Source: JBBIWA01 sp037439425 (GTDB lineage: Bacteria; Acidobacteriota; Blastocatellia; RBC074). From it: DNA of 64,000 nucleotides. Made by a program: the position numbers and the translations under genes. This document shows, piece by piece, positions 16,573 through 25,855 of the stretch; position 1 is the stretch's first letter; each line of letters opens with the position of its first letter. The notes beneath the pieces are model-generated. The model did no database searches and was not told the DNA's origin. It saw only the letters and a list, made by a program, of their open reading frames with translations. The DNA lies in assembly GCA_037439425.1 (NCBI GenBank), contig JBBIWA010000021.1, forward strand, positions 17,582-81,581, in the 5' to 3' direction.

Positions 16573-17344
16573 GAACCAGGTCCCTTTCGTCAATGTTCTC
16601 GGTGTGCGGATCGCCGCGCTCGATTACGAGCGCGCGATTGCTCAGCTTGAAAGCTTCATCAGCGACGGGGGCACTCATTATGTCTGCCTCTCCAATGTTC
16701 ATGCGGTGACCGAGAGCCAATTCGATAGGGAATTGAAAGCGGCGCTCAACGGGGCGGACCTGGCTTTGCCCGATGGGATGCCGCTGGTCTGGGCTGCTAA
16801 TCTGGAGGGGCACGGATTGCCTGACCGAGTATATGGTCCGGAGCTGTTGCTGCGGTTTTGCGCGGCGAGCGAGCAGCGCGGCTATCGCCATTTCTTCTAT
16901 GGCGGCGCGCCCGGAGTGGCCGCAGAACTGGCTGTGCGAATCAAGCAGCTCTATCCGGGACTGAAGATTATCGGCGCTTACTCGCCACCGTTTAGACCGC
17001 TCACCGAAGAGGAAGAGAGAGCTCTGGCCGCGCAGCTGAATGATCGCGTGGATGTGCTCTGGGTCGGATTGGGCTGTCCGAAACAAGAGAAATGGATGGC
17101 GGCCCATCGCCATTTGCGCGTTGGGGTCATGATCGGAGTCGGGGCAGCCTTCGATTTTCATACTGGCCGCGTCGCGCAAGCTCCGCGCTGGATGCAGCGG
17201 CACGGGCTGGAATGGTTGTTTCGCCTCTTCCAGGAGCCGCGCCGGTTGTGGCGGCGGTATCTGGTGCTCAATAACCTGTTCATCCTTTTGTACCTCGGCC
17301 AACGCCTGGGGCTGAGGAAATACGAATGGAGCGTGGCAAGCTAA
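16565..17344 (+). CDS. WecG/TagA/CpsF family glycosyltransferase
   Basis: The 259-residue product shows the family pattern along its full length: an N-terminal NVLGVRIAALDY, the LPDGMPLVWAA motif, YGPELLLRF, FYGGAPGVAAELA, WVGLGCPKQEKWM and the C-terminal PRWMQRHGLEWLFRL with arginine-rich QEPRRLWRRYL. Family members transfer N-acetylmannosamine or N-acetylmannosaminuronic acid to a lipid-linked acceptor in enterobacterial antigen, teichoic acid linkage or capsule synthesis. The start at 16565 has AGGGAAGGGGAGCG upstream. It follows the deacetylase fusion and precedes a membrane protein, all in one orientation. Confidence 0.92.
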   Translation: MQLNQVPFVNVLGVRIAALDYERAIAQLESFISDGGTHYVCLSNVHAVTESQFDRELKAALNGADLALPDGMPLVWAANLEGHGLPDRVYGPELLLRFCAASEQRGYRHFFYGGAPGVAAELAVRIKQLYPGLKIIGAYSPPFRPLTEEEERALAAQLNDRVDVLWVGLGCPKQEKWMAAHRHLRVGVMIGVGAAFDFHTGRVAQAPRWMQRHGLEWLFRLFQEPRRLWRRYLVLNNLFILLYLGQRLGLRKYEWSVAS

Positions 17345-17357
17345 AAGGAGATAGACA

Positions 17358-18131
17358 ATGGGTTGTGCAATCACCCTCTCGCCGAAGAGAATTACTCAGC
17401 TACTCCTGCTAAGCGCATCTGGCCTCATCCTTCTAGGGATAGTTGCGGGATATGCCAGAGTTAGCTTGGGCGAGGATTATCTGCACCAGATGCATCTCTT
17501 CGGCCTGGCCGAGAAATTCGATCTGGATGGTGAGCAAAATATTCCCGCCTGGTTCCAGACGGCCCTGCTGCTGCTGTGTTCTATTTTGCTGTGGCTGATC
17601 GCTTCGGCCAAGAGACTGGCGGCTGATGGCTATCTTCGCCATTGGCAGGTGCTGGCACTCATTTTTCTGGGCTTGTCACTGGACGAGGCCGCCAGTTTGC
17701 ACGAGATGACGGTGGAGCTGCTGAGAGCTGCGCTTCACACTACTGGCTTTCTCTATTTCGCTTGGGTGATTCTGGGCGCCGCTTTTGTGCTCCTCTTCGG
17801 GTTGGCTTATCTGAGATTTCTATTTCATCTGCCGGCGCGCTACCGAGCGCTGTTTTTCGCCTCTGGCGCGCTTTTCGTGGGCGGAGCGGTAGGGATGGAG
17901 ATGGTGGATGGAAATTATTTTGCCGCGCATGGCCAGGACCTGACTTACGCGATGTTAACTGTGGGCGAAGAAGCGCTAGAGATGTCAGGCCTGCTGATCT
18001 TCATCCAGGCTCTGTTGAGGTATCTAGGCGAGCGAGGGGCAGGAGTCAGCATCTCTTTGCGGGAGGGGAAGGCCAGACCGGTGAACAATGTCGTCCCTCT
18101 ATCAACGGGCAAAAGAGGGATTGCCTACTGA
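17358..18131 (+). CDS. Polytopic membrane protein of unknown function with conserved-looking acidic/His motifs
   Basis: The 257-residue protein starts at ATG 17358 after AAAAGGAGATAGAC. Six hydrophobic segments are visible (about 14-33, 68-82, 95-105, 130-152, 165-182, 200-222). Unusually, acidic residues and His sit in or beside the membrane segments: LSLDEAASLHE, GMEMVDGNY and VGEEALEMSG. Such a spacing could bind a metal inside the bilayer, but I recognise no named family. It lies between a glycosyltransferase and a FemAB-type acyltransferase, so a role in glycan assembly or modification is likely by context only. Confidence 0.75.
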   Translation: MGCAITLSPKRITQLLLLSASGLILLGIVAGYARVSLGEDYLHQMHLFGLAEKFDLDGEQNIPAWFQTALLLLCSILLWLIASAKRLAADGYLRHWQVLALIFLGLSLDEAASLHEMTVELLRAALHTTGFLYFAWVILGAAFVLLFGLAYLRFLFHLPARYRALFFASGALFVGGAVGMEMVDGNYFAAHGQDLTYAMLTVGEEALEMSGLLIFIQALLRYLGERGAGVSISLREGKARPVNNVVPLSTGKRGIAY

Positions 18132-18144
18132 AGCAGTCATTGTG

Positions 18145-19320
18145 ATGAGTGTAATACAAGTCAAGGGTATTGAGCGGTGGGCGCTGGAGCAGAGCGAGCG
18201 GACGGAAACAGAATGCCTCACTGGCGGAGTCGAGATCATAGAGCAACTGGCCGCCGAATGGCGCAGGCTGTGTGAGGAAGGGCCGTGTGATGAGCCGTTT
18301 TACCGCCCGGAACTGGTTGCCGCCTTCGTTCGCGCCTTCGCGTCGGAAAAGAAGCTGCTGGTGGTCACCGCGCGAGCCGGGGGCCGGCTGCGGGCGGTCT
18401 TGCCACTCATTCAGGAGCAGGCCTGGTTTTACGGAGTGCCCATCAGGAAGCTGCGGAGCGCAACCAATCTTCACACCAATCGCTTCGACCTGGTGCATGG
18501 TGCAGGCGATGAGGTTGCAGCTTCAGTGCTGGCTATCTGGCGGCGCCTCAAGCAGACGCCGGGTTGGGAGGTGATCGAAGTAGAAGATGTGCCGCAGCGC
18601 GGAGCATTCAATCATTTGCTCGTAGCCGCCAGTCTCGATGGTTATCCAACGGGACGCTGGGCAGTGGTTCCTACTCCTTACATACCACTGCCGGGGCCTG
18701 GCGGCAGTTTGGGAACAGTGCTCTCGCGCCTGAGTAACAAGTTTCGCTCCAATCTCCGCCGTCGGATGAAGAAGTTGGAGGCGCAAGGAGCGGTGCGTCT
18801 CCTGCGCCTGGCTCAAGCTGATCAAGCAGCACTTGACCGCTTCTATGAACTGGAGCGCGCCGGCTGGAAGGGCAAAGAGGGGACAGCTATCGCCTGCGAC
18901 GCACAGAGGCGGCAATATTACGATGAGATGGCGCGCGCCGCGGCGCAGTTCGGCTACTTCTCACTCTACGCACTCGAATGCGATGGTCGCCCGGTCGCAA
19001 TCCACTATGGGCTGGCGCATCGCGGTCGTTACTACGTGCCCAAACTGACTTACGATGAGAGCTACAAAGATTGCTCACCTGGCCATCTGCTGGTGCATGA
19101 GGTACTGCGCGATCTGATTGAGAAAGGGATGACGGAGTTTGATTTTCTGGGACCGTGGATGGAATGGAAAGGGGAGTGGACTGCGGAGCTGCGTCCGCAC
19201 GCCAACTGCTATGTCTTTCGTCGAGGAATAACCGGACGCGCGCTTTGGTCGCTGAAGTTTCAGCTCATGCAGGCAGCGCGTCAGCTAAAGCGCAAGCTCA
19301 AGGGCGAGCCAGTCCTTTAA
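18145..19320 (+). CDS. FemAB/CelD-like GNAT acyltransferase
   Basis: The 391-residue protein matches the BioF2-like/CelD acetyltransferase domain found in exopolysaccharide clusters. Signatures are the N-terminal FYRPELVAAFVRAF, central VLSRLSNKFRSNLRRRMKKL, and C-terminal YDESYKDCSPGHLLVHEVL with FDFLGPWMEWKGEWT. Such enzymes transfer acyl or aminoacyl groups, here probably to a sugar precursor. ATG 18145 begins the conserved-looking part; the frame stays open to ATG 18088, which would overlap the previous gene by 44 bp. Neither start has a strong ribosome site. Two more proteins of this class follow at 20603 and 21943. Confidence 0.85.
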   Translation: MSVIQVKGIERWALEQSERTETECLTGGVEIIEQLAAEWRRLCEEGPCDEPFYRPELVAAFVRAFASEKKLLVVTARAGGRLRAVLPLIQEQAWFYGVPIRKLRSATNLHTNRFDLVHGAGDEVAASVLAIWRRLKQTPGWEVIEVEDVPQRGAFNHLLVAASLDGYPTGRWAVVPTPYIPLPGPGGSLGTVLSRLSNKFRSNLRRRMKKLEAQGAVRLLRLAQADQAALDRFYELERAGWKGKEGTAIACDAQRRQYYDEMARAAAQFGYFSLYALECDGRPVAIHYGLAHRGRYYVPKLTYDESYKDCSPGHLLVHEVLRDLIEKGMTEFDFLGPWMEWKGEWTAELRPHANCYVFRRGITGRALWSLKFQLMQAARQLKRKLKGEPVL

Positions 19321-19412
19321 CTATACCCGCCTTGAGCAATAAGCCTCTGTACGAAGAGAGAGCCGGAGAGGTGGAAATCTCCTGGCGGAACTTTGTGGCG
19401 GAGTAAAGACCG

Positions 19413-20606
19413 ATGGTAGCAGAAGCAAAGCAACTCTCTTACCTGCATCTTCAGAGAGAGGGCAATGAAAGGATCTTCGCCCCGGCCGGGCCAACGCTCT
19501 GGCCCTGGATGCTGCGGCGAGGAGCCAGGCAAGCGGAGCTGCCATATCCGCTCAATGAGCCAGGCCTCCGCTACCTTTATTCAACTCGCAACAGCATCTA
19601 CGCGCTGGCGCAGTTGCTGAATCTGAGAGGGCAAGAGGTTCTCTTCCCAGCCTACTTCTGCGGAGTAGAAGTGGAGGCTTTGCTGGCGGCGGGCGTGAAG
19701 CTGCGCTTCTTTCCGGTGCATGCGCGGATGCGCATTGATCCTGAGGAAGTAGCTGCCGCGATCCTACCACAGACGCGCGCCATTTACCTGATCCACTATC
19801 TGGGTTTTCCTGGGCCGGTGGAAGAGATTCAACACCTATGCCGCGAGCGCGGCTTGTTACTGATCGAGGATTGCGCCCTCTCGCTGCTTTCGTGTCTGGG
19901 CGGTAGGCCGCTCGGTTCCTTCGGCGATGCGGCGGCGTTCTGTTTTTACAAGACGGTGCCGGTACCGAACGGCGGCGCTTTACTCCTGCATAATGGCCGG
20001 ACAGTTGAGCTTGCCGCAGGCGTTGCTCCATCACTGGCTGCTGTGATTCCCGACGTGGCGCTCTCGCTGTTGCTCAACTTTGAGATGAGGGGTAGTCACC
20101 TCAGCCGGATGCTCAGACAGATAGTGCGTTCGCTGGGCCAGGCTGTGTTGCGTCTCACTGGTTCGGAGCGCGCCACTATGGGCTTACCCCATTTCGATGC
20201 TGCGCATCTCGGTCTGGCGATGAGCGCTTTGTCCCAGACGGTGCTGAGAGCGCAAGATTTCCCGGCCATCATCGCGCAGCGGCGGCGCAACTACTCTGTT
20301 TTGTTTGAGCATCTGCGCGAGCTGGCGCCGCCTATCTTTGAAGAGCTTCCGCTGGGCGTCTGCCCGCTCTTTTATCCCTTGCAGGTGCAAAACAAGCCGG
20401 CAGTGCAAGCCTGGCTTCAGGCGCGTGGAGTAGAGACGGTGGATTTCTGGCGCTGGGGACATCGGCTGGTGAGGCCAGGCGCGTTTCCTGAAGTTGATGA
20501 ACTGCGGCGAACGATTCTCTGGCTGCCGTGCCATCAGGACTTGACCACGGCGGCGGTTGAACGGATGGCAATGATAGTGCGCGAAGTCGTGAGGTTAGTC
20601 GGATGA
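19413..20606 (+). CDS. DegT/DnrJ/EryC1/StrS-type PLP aminotransferase-like protein
   Basis: The 397-residue product shows the fold of sugar aminotransferases: TRNSIYALAQLL near the N-terminus, EVLFPAYFCGVEVEALLAAG, HYLGFPGPVEEI, the PLP-phosphate Asp in LIEDCALSL, and FGDAAAFCFYKTVPVPNGGAL, where the lysine is at the usual Schiff-base position. The segment after this lysine is longer and less canonical than in typical family members, and the C-terminus keeps FYPLQV. It would add an amino group to a keto-sugar nucleotide, giving a substrate for the neighbouring acyltransferases. ATG 19413 follows GGAGTAAAGACCG. The stop overlaps the next start in ATGA. Confidence 0.85.
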   Translation: MVAEAKQLSYLHLQREGNERIFAPAGPTLWPWMLRRGARQAELPYPLNEPGLRYLYSTRNSIYALAQLLNLRGQEVLFPAYFCGVEVEALLAAGVKLRFFPVHARMRIDPEEVAAAILPQTRAIYLIHYLGFPGPVEEIQHLCRERGLLLIEDCALSLLSCLGGRPLGSFGDAAAFCFYKTVPVPNGGALLLHNGRTVELAAGVAPSLAAVIPDVALSLLLNFEMRGSHLSRMLRQIVRSLGQAVLRLTGSERATMGLPHFDAAHLGLAMSALSQTVLRAQDFPAIIAQRRRNYSVLFEHLRELAPPIFEELPLGVCPLFYPLQVQNKPAVQAWLQARGVETVDFWRWGHRLVRPGAFPEVDELRRTILWLPCHQDLTTAAVERMAMIVREVVRLVG

Positions 20607-21838
20607 ACACTTTGAAGATCGAACAGCTACGCGGCGCTCAAGCACTACCAGCATTGCGCGAGCAGTGGCAGGCGCTGTTTTGCTTGACCAAAGCTACACC
20701 CTTCCTCTCGTGGGAATGGATGAGCGCCTGGCAGCGGTGGTTTGGCCACCATGGTACACCGCGCCTGCTGTGCGTTCGCGAGGGCAGCGCGCTGGTGGGA
20801 TTGCTGCCCCTTTATGAGGGGGAAGGGCCAAGGAGTGTGCGGCGGCTCTCCTTCCTCGGCGAAGATTACGTAGGAGCTGATTATCTGGACGCGCTGGCGC
20901 TGCCAGGGCGGGAGCGAGAAGTGGCCGATGCGCTGTTTCGGCATCTGGCAAAAGATGATTCATTTGATCTCCTCGAGCTCAAAGGGCTGGCCGAAGATTC
21001 TTTCAGTCTCGCATCCCTCATCCGGCATTTCGGCGCTGAAGCAAAGTTTGGGTATCAACAAAGGCTGCGCGATATTTGCCCGAAGCTGGTGCTTCGAGAT
21101 GACTGGGATGAGGTGCTCTCTCGCAGCAAGCGAGCGGACAATTATCGGCGCCGTTTGCGCCAGCTGCGCGCACTTACGGGACTGGAGCGACGCGTCATTA
21201 CTGAGCCGGAGCTGGCAGCAGAGGCTTTTGATCGGTTTCTCGCTCTGCACGAGAGACGCTGGGCGGCGCAAGGTGGGTCCGAGGCGATGTGGCATCCTGC
21301 GGTCAAAGGATTTCATCGTGATGTGGTGGTGCGGCTGGCTCGCCTCGGACTGCTGCGCTTTGAGGAATTGTGGGTTGAGGGGGCCTGCCGGGCCTCGATC
21401 TACGGCTTTGATGACGGCCATCGTTTCTGTTTCTACCAGACCGGTTATGATCCATCGTGGTCCAGGCACAGTGTCGGGCTCGTTTGCCTGGGGCTGTCGA
21501 TAGAAGATGCCGTGAAGCGCGGGGTGAAGTTTTATAACTTTCTGCGTGGCACTGAGAGATACAAGTTTGACTGGGCGAACGACACGCGTAACACAATGGC
21601 CGTGCGGGTGACCAATGGCTGTCTGCCCGTGAGGTGGCTGATCGCGCGTGAGCATATCGTGATGGCGGTGCAGGAGGTGGCGCAAGCTGTGTTGCCAGAG
21701 CAGGTGGTCAAGCTGCTGCGCCGTAAGCGCCGGGCCTGGATAGCAAGGCGAATGAGTAGCATTGAGCCAGAGAGCGCGGCAAAAGATTCGTCCCTGCTTT
21801 CAGCCCCTCACTCAGCAATTCCTCAGCAGGTTGAGTGA
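20603..21838 (+). CDS. FemAB/CelD-like GNAT acyltransferase (tandem copy A)
   Basis: The 411-residue protein belongs to the same class as the gene at 18145, and is closely related to its downstream neighbour. Diagnostic stretches are LREQWQALF and TPFLSWEWMSAWQRWFG in the first 45 residues, LSFLGEDYVGADYLDALALPGRE, FEELWVEGACRASIYGF, and the C-terminal SVGLVCLGLSIEDAVKRG with YNFLRGTERYKFDWAN. The ATG is coupled to the upstream aminotransferase by an ATGA overlap. Likely role: N- or O-acylation of a sugar-nucleotide or lipid-linked glycan. The last 40 residues are low-complexity and diverge from copy B. Confidence 0.88.
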   Translation: MNTLKIEQLRGAQALPALREQWQALFCLTKATPFLSWEWMSAWQRWFGHHGTPRLLCVREGSALVGLLPLYEGEGPRSVRRLSFLGEDYVGADYLDALALPGREREVADALFRHLAKDDSFDLLELKGLAEDSFSLASLIRHFGAEAKFGYQQRLRDICPKLVLRDDWDEVLSRSKRADNYRRRLRQLRALTGLERRVITEPELAAEAFDRFLALHERRWAAQGGSEAMWHPAVKGFHRDVVVRLARLGLLRFEELWVEGACRASIYGFDDGHRFCFYQTGYDPSWSRHSVGLVCLGLSIEDAVKRGVKFYNFLRGTERYKFDWANDTRNTMAVRVTNGCLPVRWLIAREHIVMAVQEVAQAVLPEQVVKLLRRKRRAWIARRMSSIEPESAAKDSSLLSAPHSAIPQQVE

Positions 21839-21942
21839 GGGAAATATGATCGCGAAGTTATCAAGTAGCGACAGGCTTTCTTGAGCATACAGCCCCAAGT
21901 CAGGTCGCCGTGTCAGATGACGCCCCTAGCGCAGGAGGTCAC

Positions 21943-23232
21943 GTGAGCAAACTGAGGGTTGAAGAGATTCAAGGCATTGAAGCATTGCAGGCGCTGCGCG
22001 ATGAGTGGCAAGTACTCTTCAGTGCAGCTCAAGCAGTTCCTTTTCTTTCGTGGGAATGGATGATCACCTGGCAGGAATGGTTTGGACAAGAGCGCACACC
22101 ACGTCTGGTTTGTGCTCGTGAAGGGGAGAGGTTAATCGGCTTATTGCCGCTGTGCCAACAGGAGCGTCGCTTAGGCCCCTTCACAGTACGCTGCCTTTCC
22201 TTCCTCGGCGAGGAATACGTGGGCGCGGATTATTTGGACGTGCTCGCGCTGCCGGGGCGTGAACAAGAAGCAGCCACGGAGATCTTCAAACACCTGGCTC
22301 AGAGCGCTTCTTTCGACCTTCTCAGCCTCGAAGGCCTTGCCGCCTCCTCGCCCAGTCTGCCCATCCTCGTCTGGCAATTTGGAACAGATGCCCGGTTTCA
22401 GTATCAACTTACGCCGCGTGATCTCTGCCCGCAGGTAAGAGTCACAGGAACGTGGGAGGAGGTAGTGCAGCAAAGCCGGCGCCCGCATAGTTTTAATAAG
22501 CTGATCCGGCGGTTGCGCAAGATCGCAGGCTTCGACTATCGCACCATCACCACTGCTGCGGAGGCGGGCGCAGCCTTTGAGCGGTTTCTTTCTTTGCACC
22601 AACAGGCCTGGCAGGCTCAGGGTGGTTCTGATGCTATGGGACATGCGGCGCTTCAAGGATTCCACCGCGATCTGGTGCTGAGAATGGCACGGGCAGGCTT
22701 GCTTCGTTTTGAGGAATTGTGGATTGAAGGAGCTTGCCGCGCGTCGAACTATGCCTTCAGTTCGGGCCGCAGGTATTACCTGTATCAGGGCGGTTACGAC
22801 CCTGGATGGGCTAAACAGAGTGTCGGGCTAGCTCTGGATGGTCTCTCTCTGGAAGATGCGATCAATCGAGGCGTGAGCGTCTGCGACTTTCTCCGTGGCG
22901 CCGAGACTTACAAATTCACCTGGGCCAACGAAACCCACCATACGGTGACGGTACGCGTAGCCAATCATCGCTTGCCGGTCAAGTTGCTGCTCGCAGGCGA
23001 GCAGTTGACCATAGCCGTCAGGCTGGCGGTCCAGGCGATCTTGCAGGCTCTCTGCTCTGAACAAATGGTAAAGAAGGCCCGCCAATTGTGTCGCGCCAGA
23101 GATCGCAAGCAGAAGTTCAACTCGGTAGCTCACCGTCCGCTCACCAGAGAAGCTGTCTTAGATCGGGCTTTAGAGCCGGCCACTTCATTGCCGTCTTTGC
23201 TGCCCACTTCATCCAATGAACCGAGGGCGTGA
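21943..23232 (+). CDS. FemAB/CelD-like GNAT acyltransferase (tandem copy B)
   Basis: The 429-residue protein aligns with copy A along most of its length (LRDEWQVLF, VPFLSWEWMITWQEWFG, LSFLGEEYVGADYLDVLALPGRE, SVGLALDGLSLEDAINRG, CDFLRGAETYKFTWANET). GTG 21943 is chosen because GCAGGAGG lies 5 bp upstream and the resulting N-terminus lines up with copy A; a GTG at 21910 would add eleven unrelated residues. The stop overlaps the next ATG (TGATG at 23230-23234). The pair looks like a tandem duplication followed by divergence, suggesting two acylation steps or two acyl specificities. Confidence 0.9.
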   Translation: MSKLRVEEIQGIEALQALRDEWQVLFSAAQAVPFLSWEWMITWQEWFGQERTPRLVCAREGERLIGLLPLCQQERRLGPFTVRCLSFLGEEYVGADYLDVLALPGREQEAATEIFKHLAQSASFDLLSLEGLAASSPSLPILVWQFGTDARFQYQLTPRDLCPQVRVTGTWEEVVQQSRRPHSFNKLIRRLRKIAGFDYRTITTAAEAGAAFERFLSLHQQAWQAQGGSDAMGHAALQGFHRDLVLRMARAGLLRFEELWIEGACRASNYAFSSGRRYYLYQGGYDPGWAKQSVGLALDGLSLEDAINRGVSVCDFLRGAETYKFTWANETHHTVTVRVANHRLPVKLLLAGEQLTIAVRLAVQAILQALCSEQMVKKARQLCRARDRKQKFNSVAHRPLTREAVLDRALEPATSLPSLLPTSSNEPRA

Positions 23233-24209
23233 TGTCTTCTTTGTCGGTAGTGGTCATCAGCAAAAATGAAGAATCCTACATTGCCAGATGTCTTCAGTCG
23301 GTGCTGGCAGCGGCTGAAGAGATTGGCGGCGCAGAGATCGTCGTGGTTGATTCAGCCTCGACCGATCGCACAGTTGAGATAGCGCGCTCCTATGGGGTTC
23401 GGGTTCTTTCACTCAAACCAGAATGGGAGCTCTCACCTGCCGCAGGACGCTATGTTGGCTTTCATCATTCCAGTGGCGAGCTGGTGATGTTCGTGGACGC
23501 TGACACGGTGATTGATCGTAAGTGGCTGCAGGCAGCGAGGCAATATTTCGCGCGGCCGGAGATCGCTGGGGTCGCAGGCTACCTCGATGACGTGGATGAA
23601 GACGGCCAGCTTCTTCCTTATGTCGGCCATCGCAGTGCAGAAGTGTGCGCGGTTGATCGCTTGCGCGGCATTGCGCTATATCGGCGCGCGGCGATGGAGC
23701 GGGCAGGAACCTTCAATCCGTACTTGATCACAGAAGAAGAAGCAGAGTTGGGCTTCCGGTTGCGGCGGCACGGCTTTCGTCTGCTGCAAGTGCCGCATCC
23801 GATGGGCTGTCATTTACGCGGAACGACTGCACACACTGGGCTGCTGCGAGCCTGGCGACTGGGCCGTTTCAAAGGTGATAGCCTGACTTTGCGCTACGGC
23901 TGGCGTGCAGGAAAGAGTTGGCGATTTTGTTTTGATTTAATGCGACCCACGCTTGCCTTTCTGGCAGTTTGTTCGCTGGTGGTGGCTGGGCTAGGATTGT
24001 TTCTGGCAGACTATGAGCAACTCGGGATCATAATGTTGCTGCTGTTTTTGGGATTGATGGTGGCCGTCGCAATCAAAAGGCGCAGCCTCTTAGGGCCTTT
24101 CACCTATGTAGCCACTCACCTGCTGATTCTCTCCGGGCTGATTATCGGGGTGCTTACTACTACCGTCAAAGACCCTCAATCTTATCCGCTCGATGTGATC
24201 TCTCACTGA
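23232..24209 (+). CDS. Family 2 glycosyltransferase with C-terminal membrane segments
   Basis: The 325-residue enzyme has a GT-A core (SVVVISKNEESYIARCL, VVVDSASTDRT, and VDADT as the metal-binding DxD-type motif), an acceptor-site EEEAELGFRLRRHG, and two or three transmembrane helices after residue 235. These features place it at the inner leaflet, building a lipid-linked glycan. ATG 23232 overlaps the preceding stop by one base; a GTG three bases upstream is possible but less usual. It is the last gene of the 14.2-24.2 kb operon. Confidence 0.9.
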   Translation: MSSLSVVVISKNEESYIARCLQSVLAAAEEIGGAEIVVVDSASTDRTVEIARSYGVRVLSLKPEWELSPAAGRYVGFHHSSGELVMFVDADTVIDRKWLQAARQYFARPEIAGVAGYLDDVDEDGQLLPYVGHRSAEVCAVDRLRGIALYRRAAMERAGTFNPYLITEEEAELGFRLRRHGFRLLQVPHPMGCHLRGTTAHTGLLRAWRLGRFKGDSLTLRYGWRAGKSWRFCFDLMRPTLAFLAVCSLVVAGLGLFLADYEQLGIIMLLLFLGLMVAVAIKRRSLLGPFTYVATHLLILSGLIIGVLTTTVKDPQSYPLDVISH

Positions 24210-24384
24210 TGAAAGACCAGGCCTTTCATGGGAGCGATGGTTCGAGCTTGGTGACGCGATCTTCGAGCAATGCTGCCAATGTCCGCTCCCAGATCGGGCA
24301 GGTCATAACTCCTGGCTGTGAGCGCAGGCGACAGTTACAACTAGCCCTTACTCCCTCGCTCAAACTTAGCTAAAATGCCTGATT

Positions 24385-25668
24385 ATGACGCTCAAACTCT
24401 ACTGGGACGATTCTCACCTGACCCGATTCAACGCTCGTGTGACTGAGTCATCAGTGCAAAACGGCCGCTACGTCATTGTGCTTGATCAAACGGCATTTTA
24501 TCCGGCTGGCGGCGGGCAACCGGCTGATGTGGGATCTATCGGCTCGGCGCGGGTGATAGATGTCTGGGAAGCAGAAGATGGCCGGATTCTTCACTGCCTG
24601 GAACAGGCTCCATCCTTCGCCGTGGGGGATGAAGTGTCGTGTGAGGTTGATTGGGCTCGCCGCCGTGAGATGTTGCAGCAGCACACAGGGCAACACATTC
24701 TCTCTCAGGCTTTCTTTCAACTCTTCGGCGCGGAGACTCGCGGCTTTCGCATCACGGGACGCGCCGCCGAGATTGATCTCACACTTGCAGCCAATCCTGA
24801 CGAGATGCAGCGTGCCATCGAACGCGCCGAGGAGCTGGCCAATGCGGTGGTCTTCGATGATCGTGAGGTGCGCATTCATATGGTGACGCCGGAAGAGGCA
24901 TCGCGCTTGCCGCTGCGCAAAGAGAGCTTCATCACCGACTGCGTGCGCGTGGTCGAGATCGCCGACTTCGACTTCTCGCCCTGCGGCGGGACGCACGCGC
25001 AGCGCACGGGTGAGGTGGGCTTGATCGCTGTGCGCGGCTGGGAACGCGCTAAACGAATGACGCGAATTGAATTTGTCTGTGGCGTGCGCGCACTGGGTGA
25101 TTATCGCGCTGCCAATCGGACGGCAGAGGCCATCGCACGGCGCCTCAGTGTCGCGCGCGATGAGGCGGAGCAGTCAGTCGCGCGCCTGGTCGAAGAAAAC
25201 AGGCAGTTGCAGCGCCGCATGCGCGCGCTGGCCGAACTGGCTGTTCAAGCCGAAGCGCAGGAATTGCTCGCGGCTGCCGAGGTTATCAATGGCTTGCGCG
25301 TTGTCTGGCGGGTCTTCGAAGAGCGAGATTTCGATGAAGTGAAATTGCTGGCTCATAGACTGGCAGCGAGTGACTCGACCGTCGCCTTGCTTGCGACTCG
25401 CCAGCGAGAGATGGCGCGGCTGGTCTTTGCGCGTTCAGCGGACCTGACTCTTGATATGAATCTCTTGCTTGGCGCGGCGTGCGCGCATCTAGGTGGGCGT
25501 GGCGGAGGCAAGCCGGATTTTGCGCAGGGCGGGGGAGCGCACCTGACTGAATTAGAGCGAGTGATGGCGGATGCGGTGGCCGAGCTGAGATCAGCAGGCA
25601 CAAAATCTCCTGGTGCGAACACTCTCCGTCAAGGAGAAATTATTGACCAGCCTCCCCCACGGGCTTAG
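24385..25668 (+). CDS. alaX: Alanyl-tRNA editing protein (AlaX type) with DHHA1 domain
   Basis: The 427-residue protein lacks the alanyl-tRNA synthetase catalytic core but has the editing and C-terminal modules. The N-terminal barrel carries DQTAFYPAGGGQPAD. The zinc/editing motifs are HTGQH at 100-104 and CGGTH at 200-204, and a helical linker (240-300) leads to a DHHA1 domain with GGRGGGKPDFAQGG. Freestanding AlaX proteins hydrolyse Ser- or Gly-mischarged tRNA-Ala; the added DHHA1 domain marks the long form. It stands alone, about 175 bp after the polysaccharide operon. All zinc-site residues are present, so it should be active. Confidence 0.92.
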   Translation: MTLKLYWDDSHLTRFNARVTESSVQNGRYVIVLDQTAFYPAGGGQPADVGSIGSARVIDVWEAEDGRILHCLEQAPSFAVGDEVSCEVDWARRREMLQQHTGQHILSQAFFQLFGAETRGFRITGRAAEIDLTLAANPDEMQRAIERAEELANAVVFDDREVRIHMVTPEEASRLPLRKESFITDCVRVVEIADFDFSPCGGTHAQRTGEVGLIAVRGWERAKRMTRIEFVCGVRALGDYRAANRTAEAIARRLSVARDEAEQSVARLVEENRQLQRRMRALAELAVQAEAQELLAAAEVINGLRVVWRVFEERDFDEVKLLAHRLAASDSTVALLATRQREMARLVFARSADLTLDMNLLLGAACAHLGGRGGGKPDFAQGGGAHLTELERVMADAVAELRSAGTKSPGANTLRQGEIIDQPPPRA

Positions 25669-25855
25669 GATGTGTTCGCCCACCAGGAGGTGAGCCCAAA
25701 AGACAAAACGTTTCCGCCTCAGCTTCCGAAAATTCCTTCCTCATTGTCATCCCTGGAACCATTGATCAAACTGAGATTGCGTAGATTCTACAAGTGAAGA
25801 AGGAGTCTCTTATGTTCACAAGTTTTCATCGCCGGCTGCTGGTTGTCATTCTAAA

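Noticed and set aside
24209..24229. Hairpin ATGAAAG-ACCAGGC-CTTTCAT at the end of the GT2 gene as a terminator
   Set aside because: The 7-bp stem is AT-rich, overlaps the stop codon region and has no T tract.
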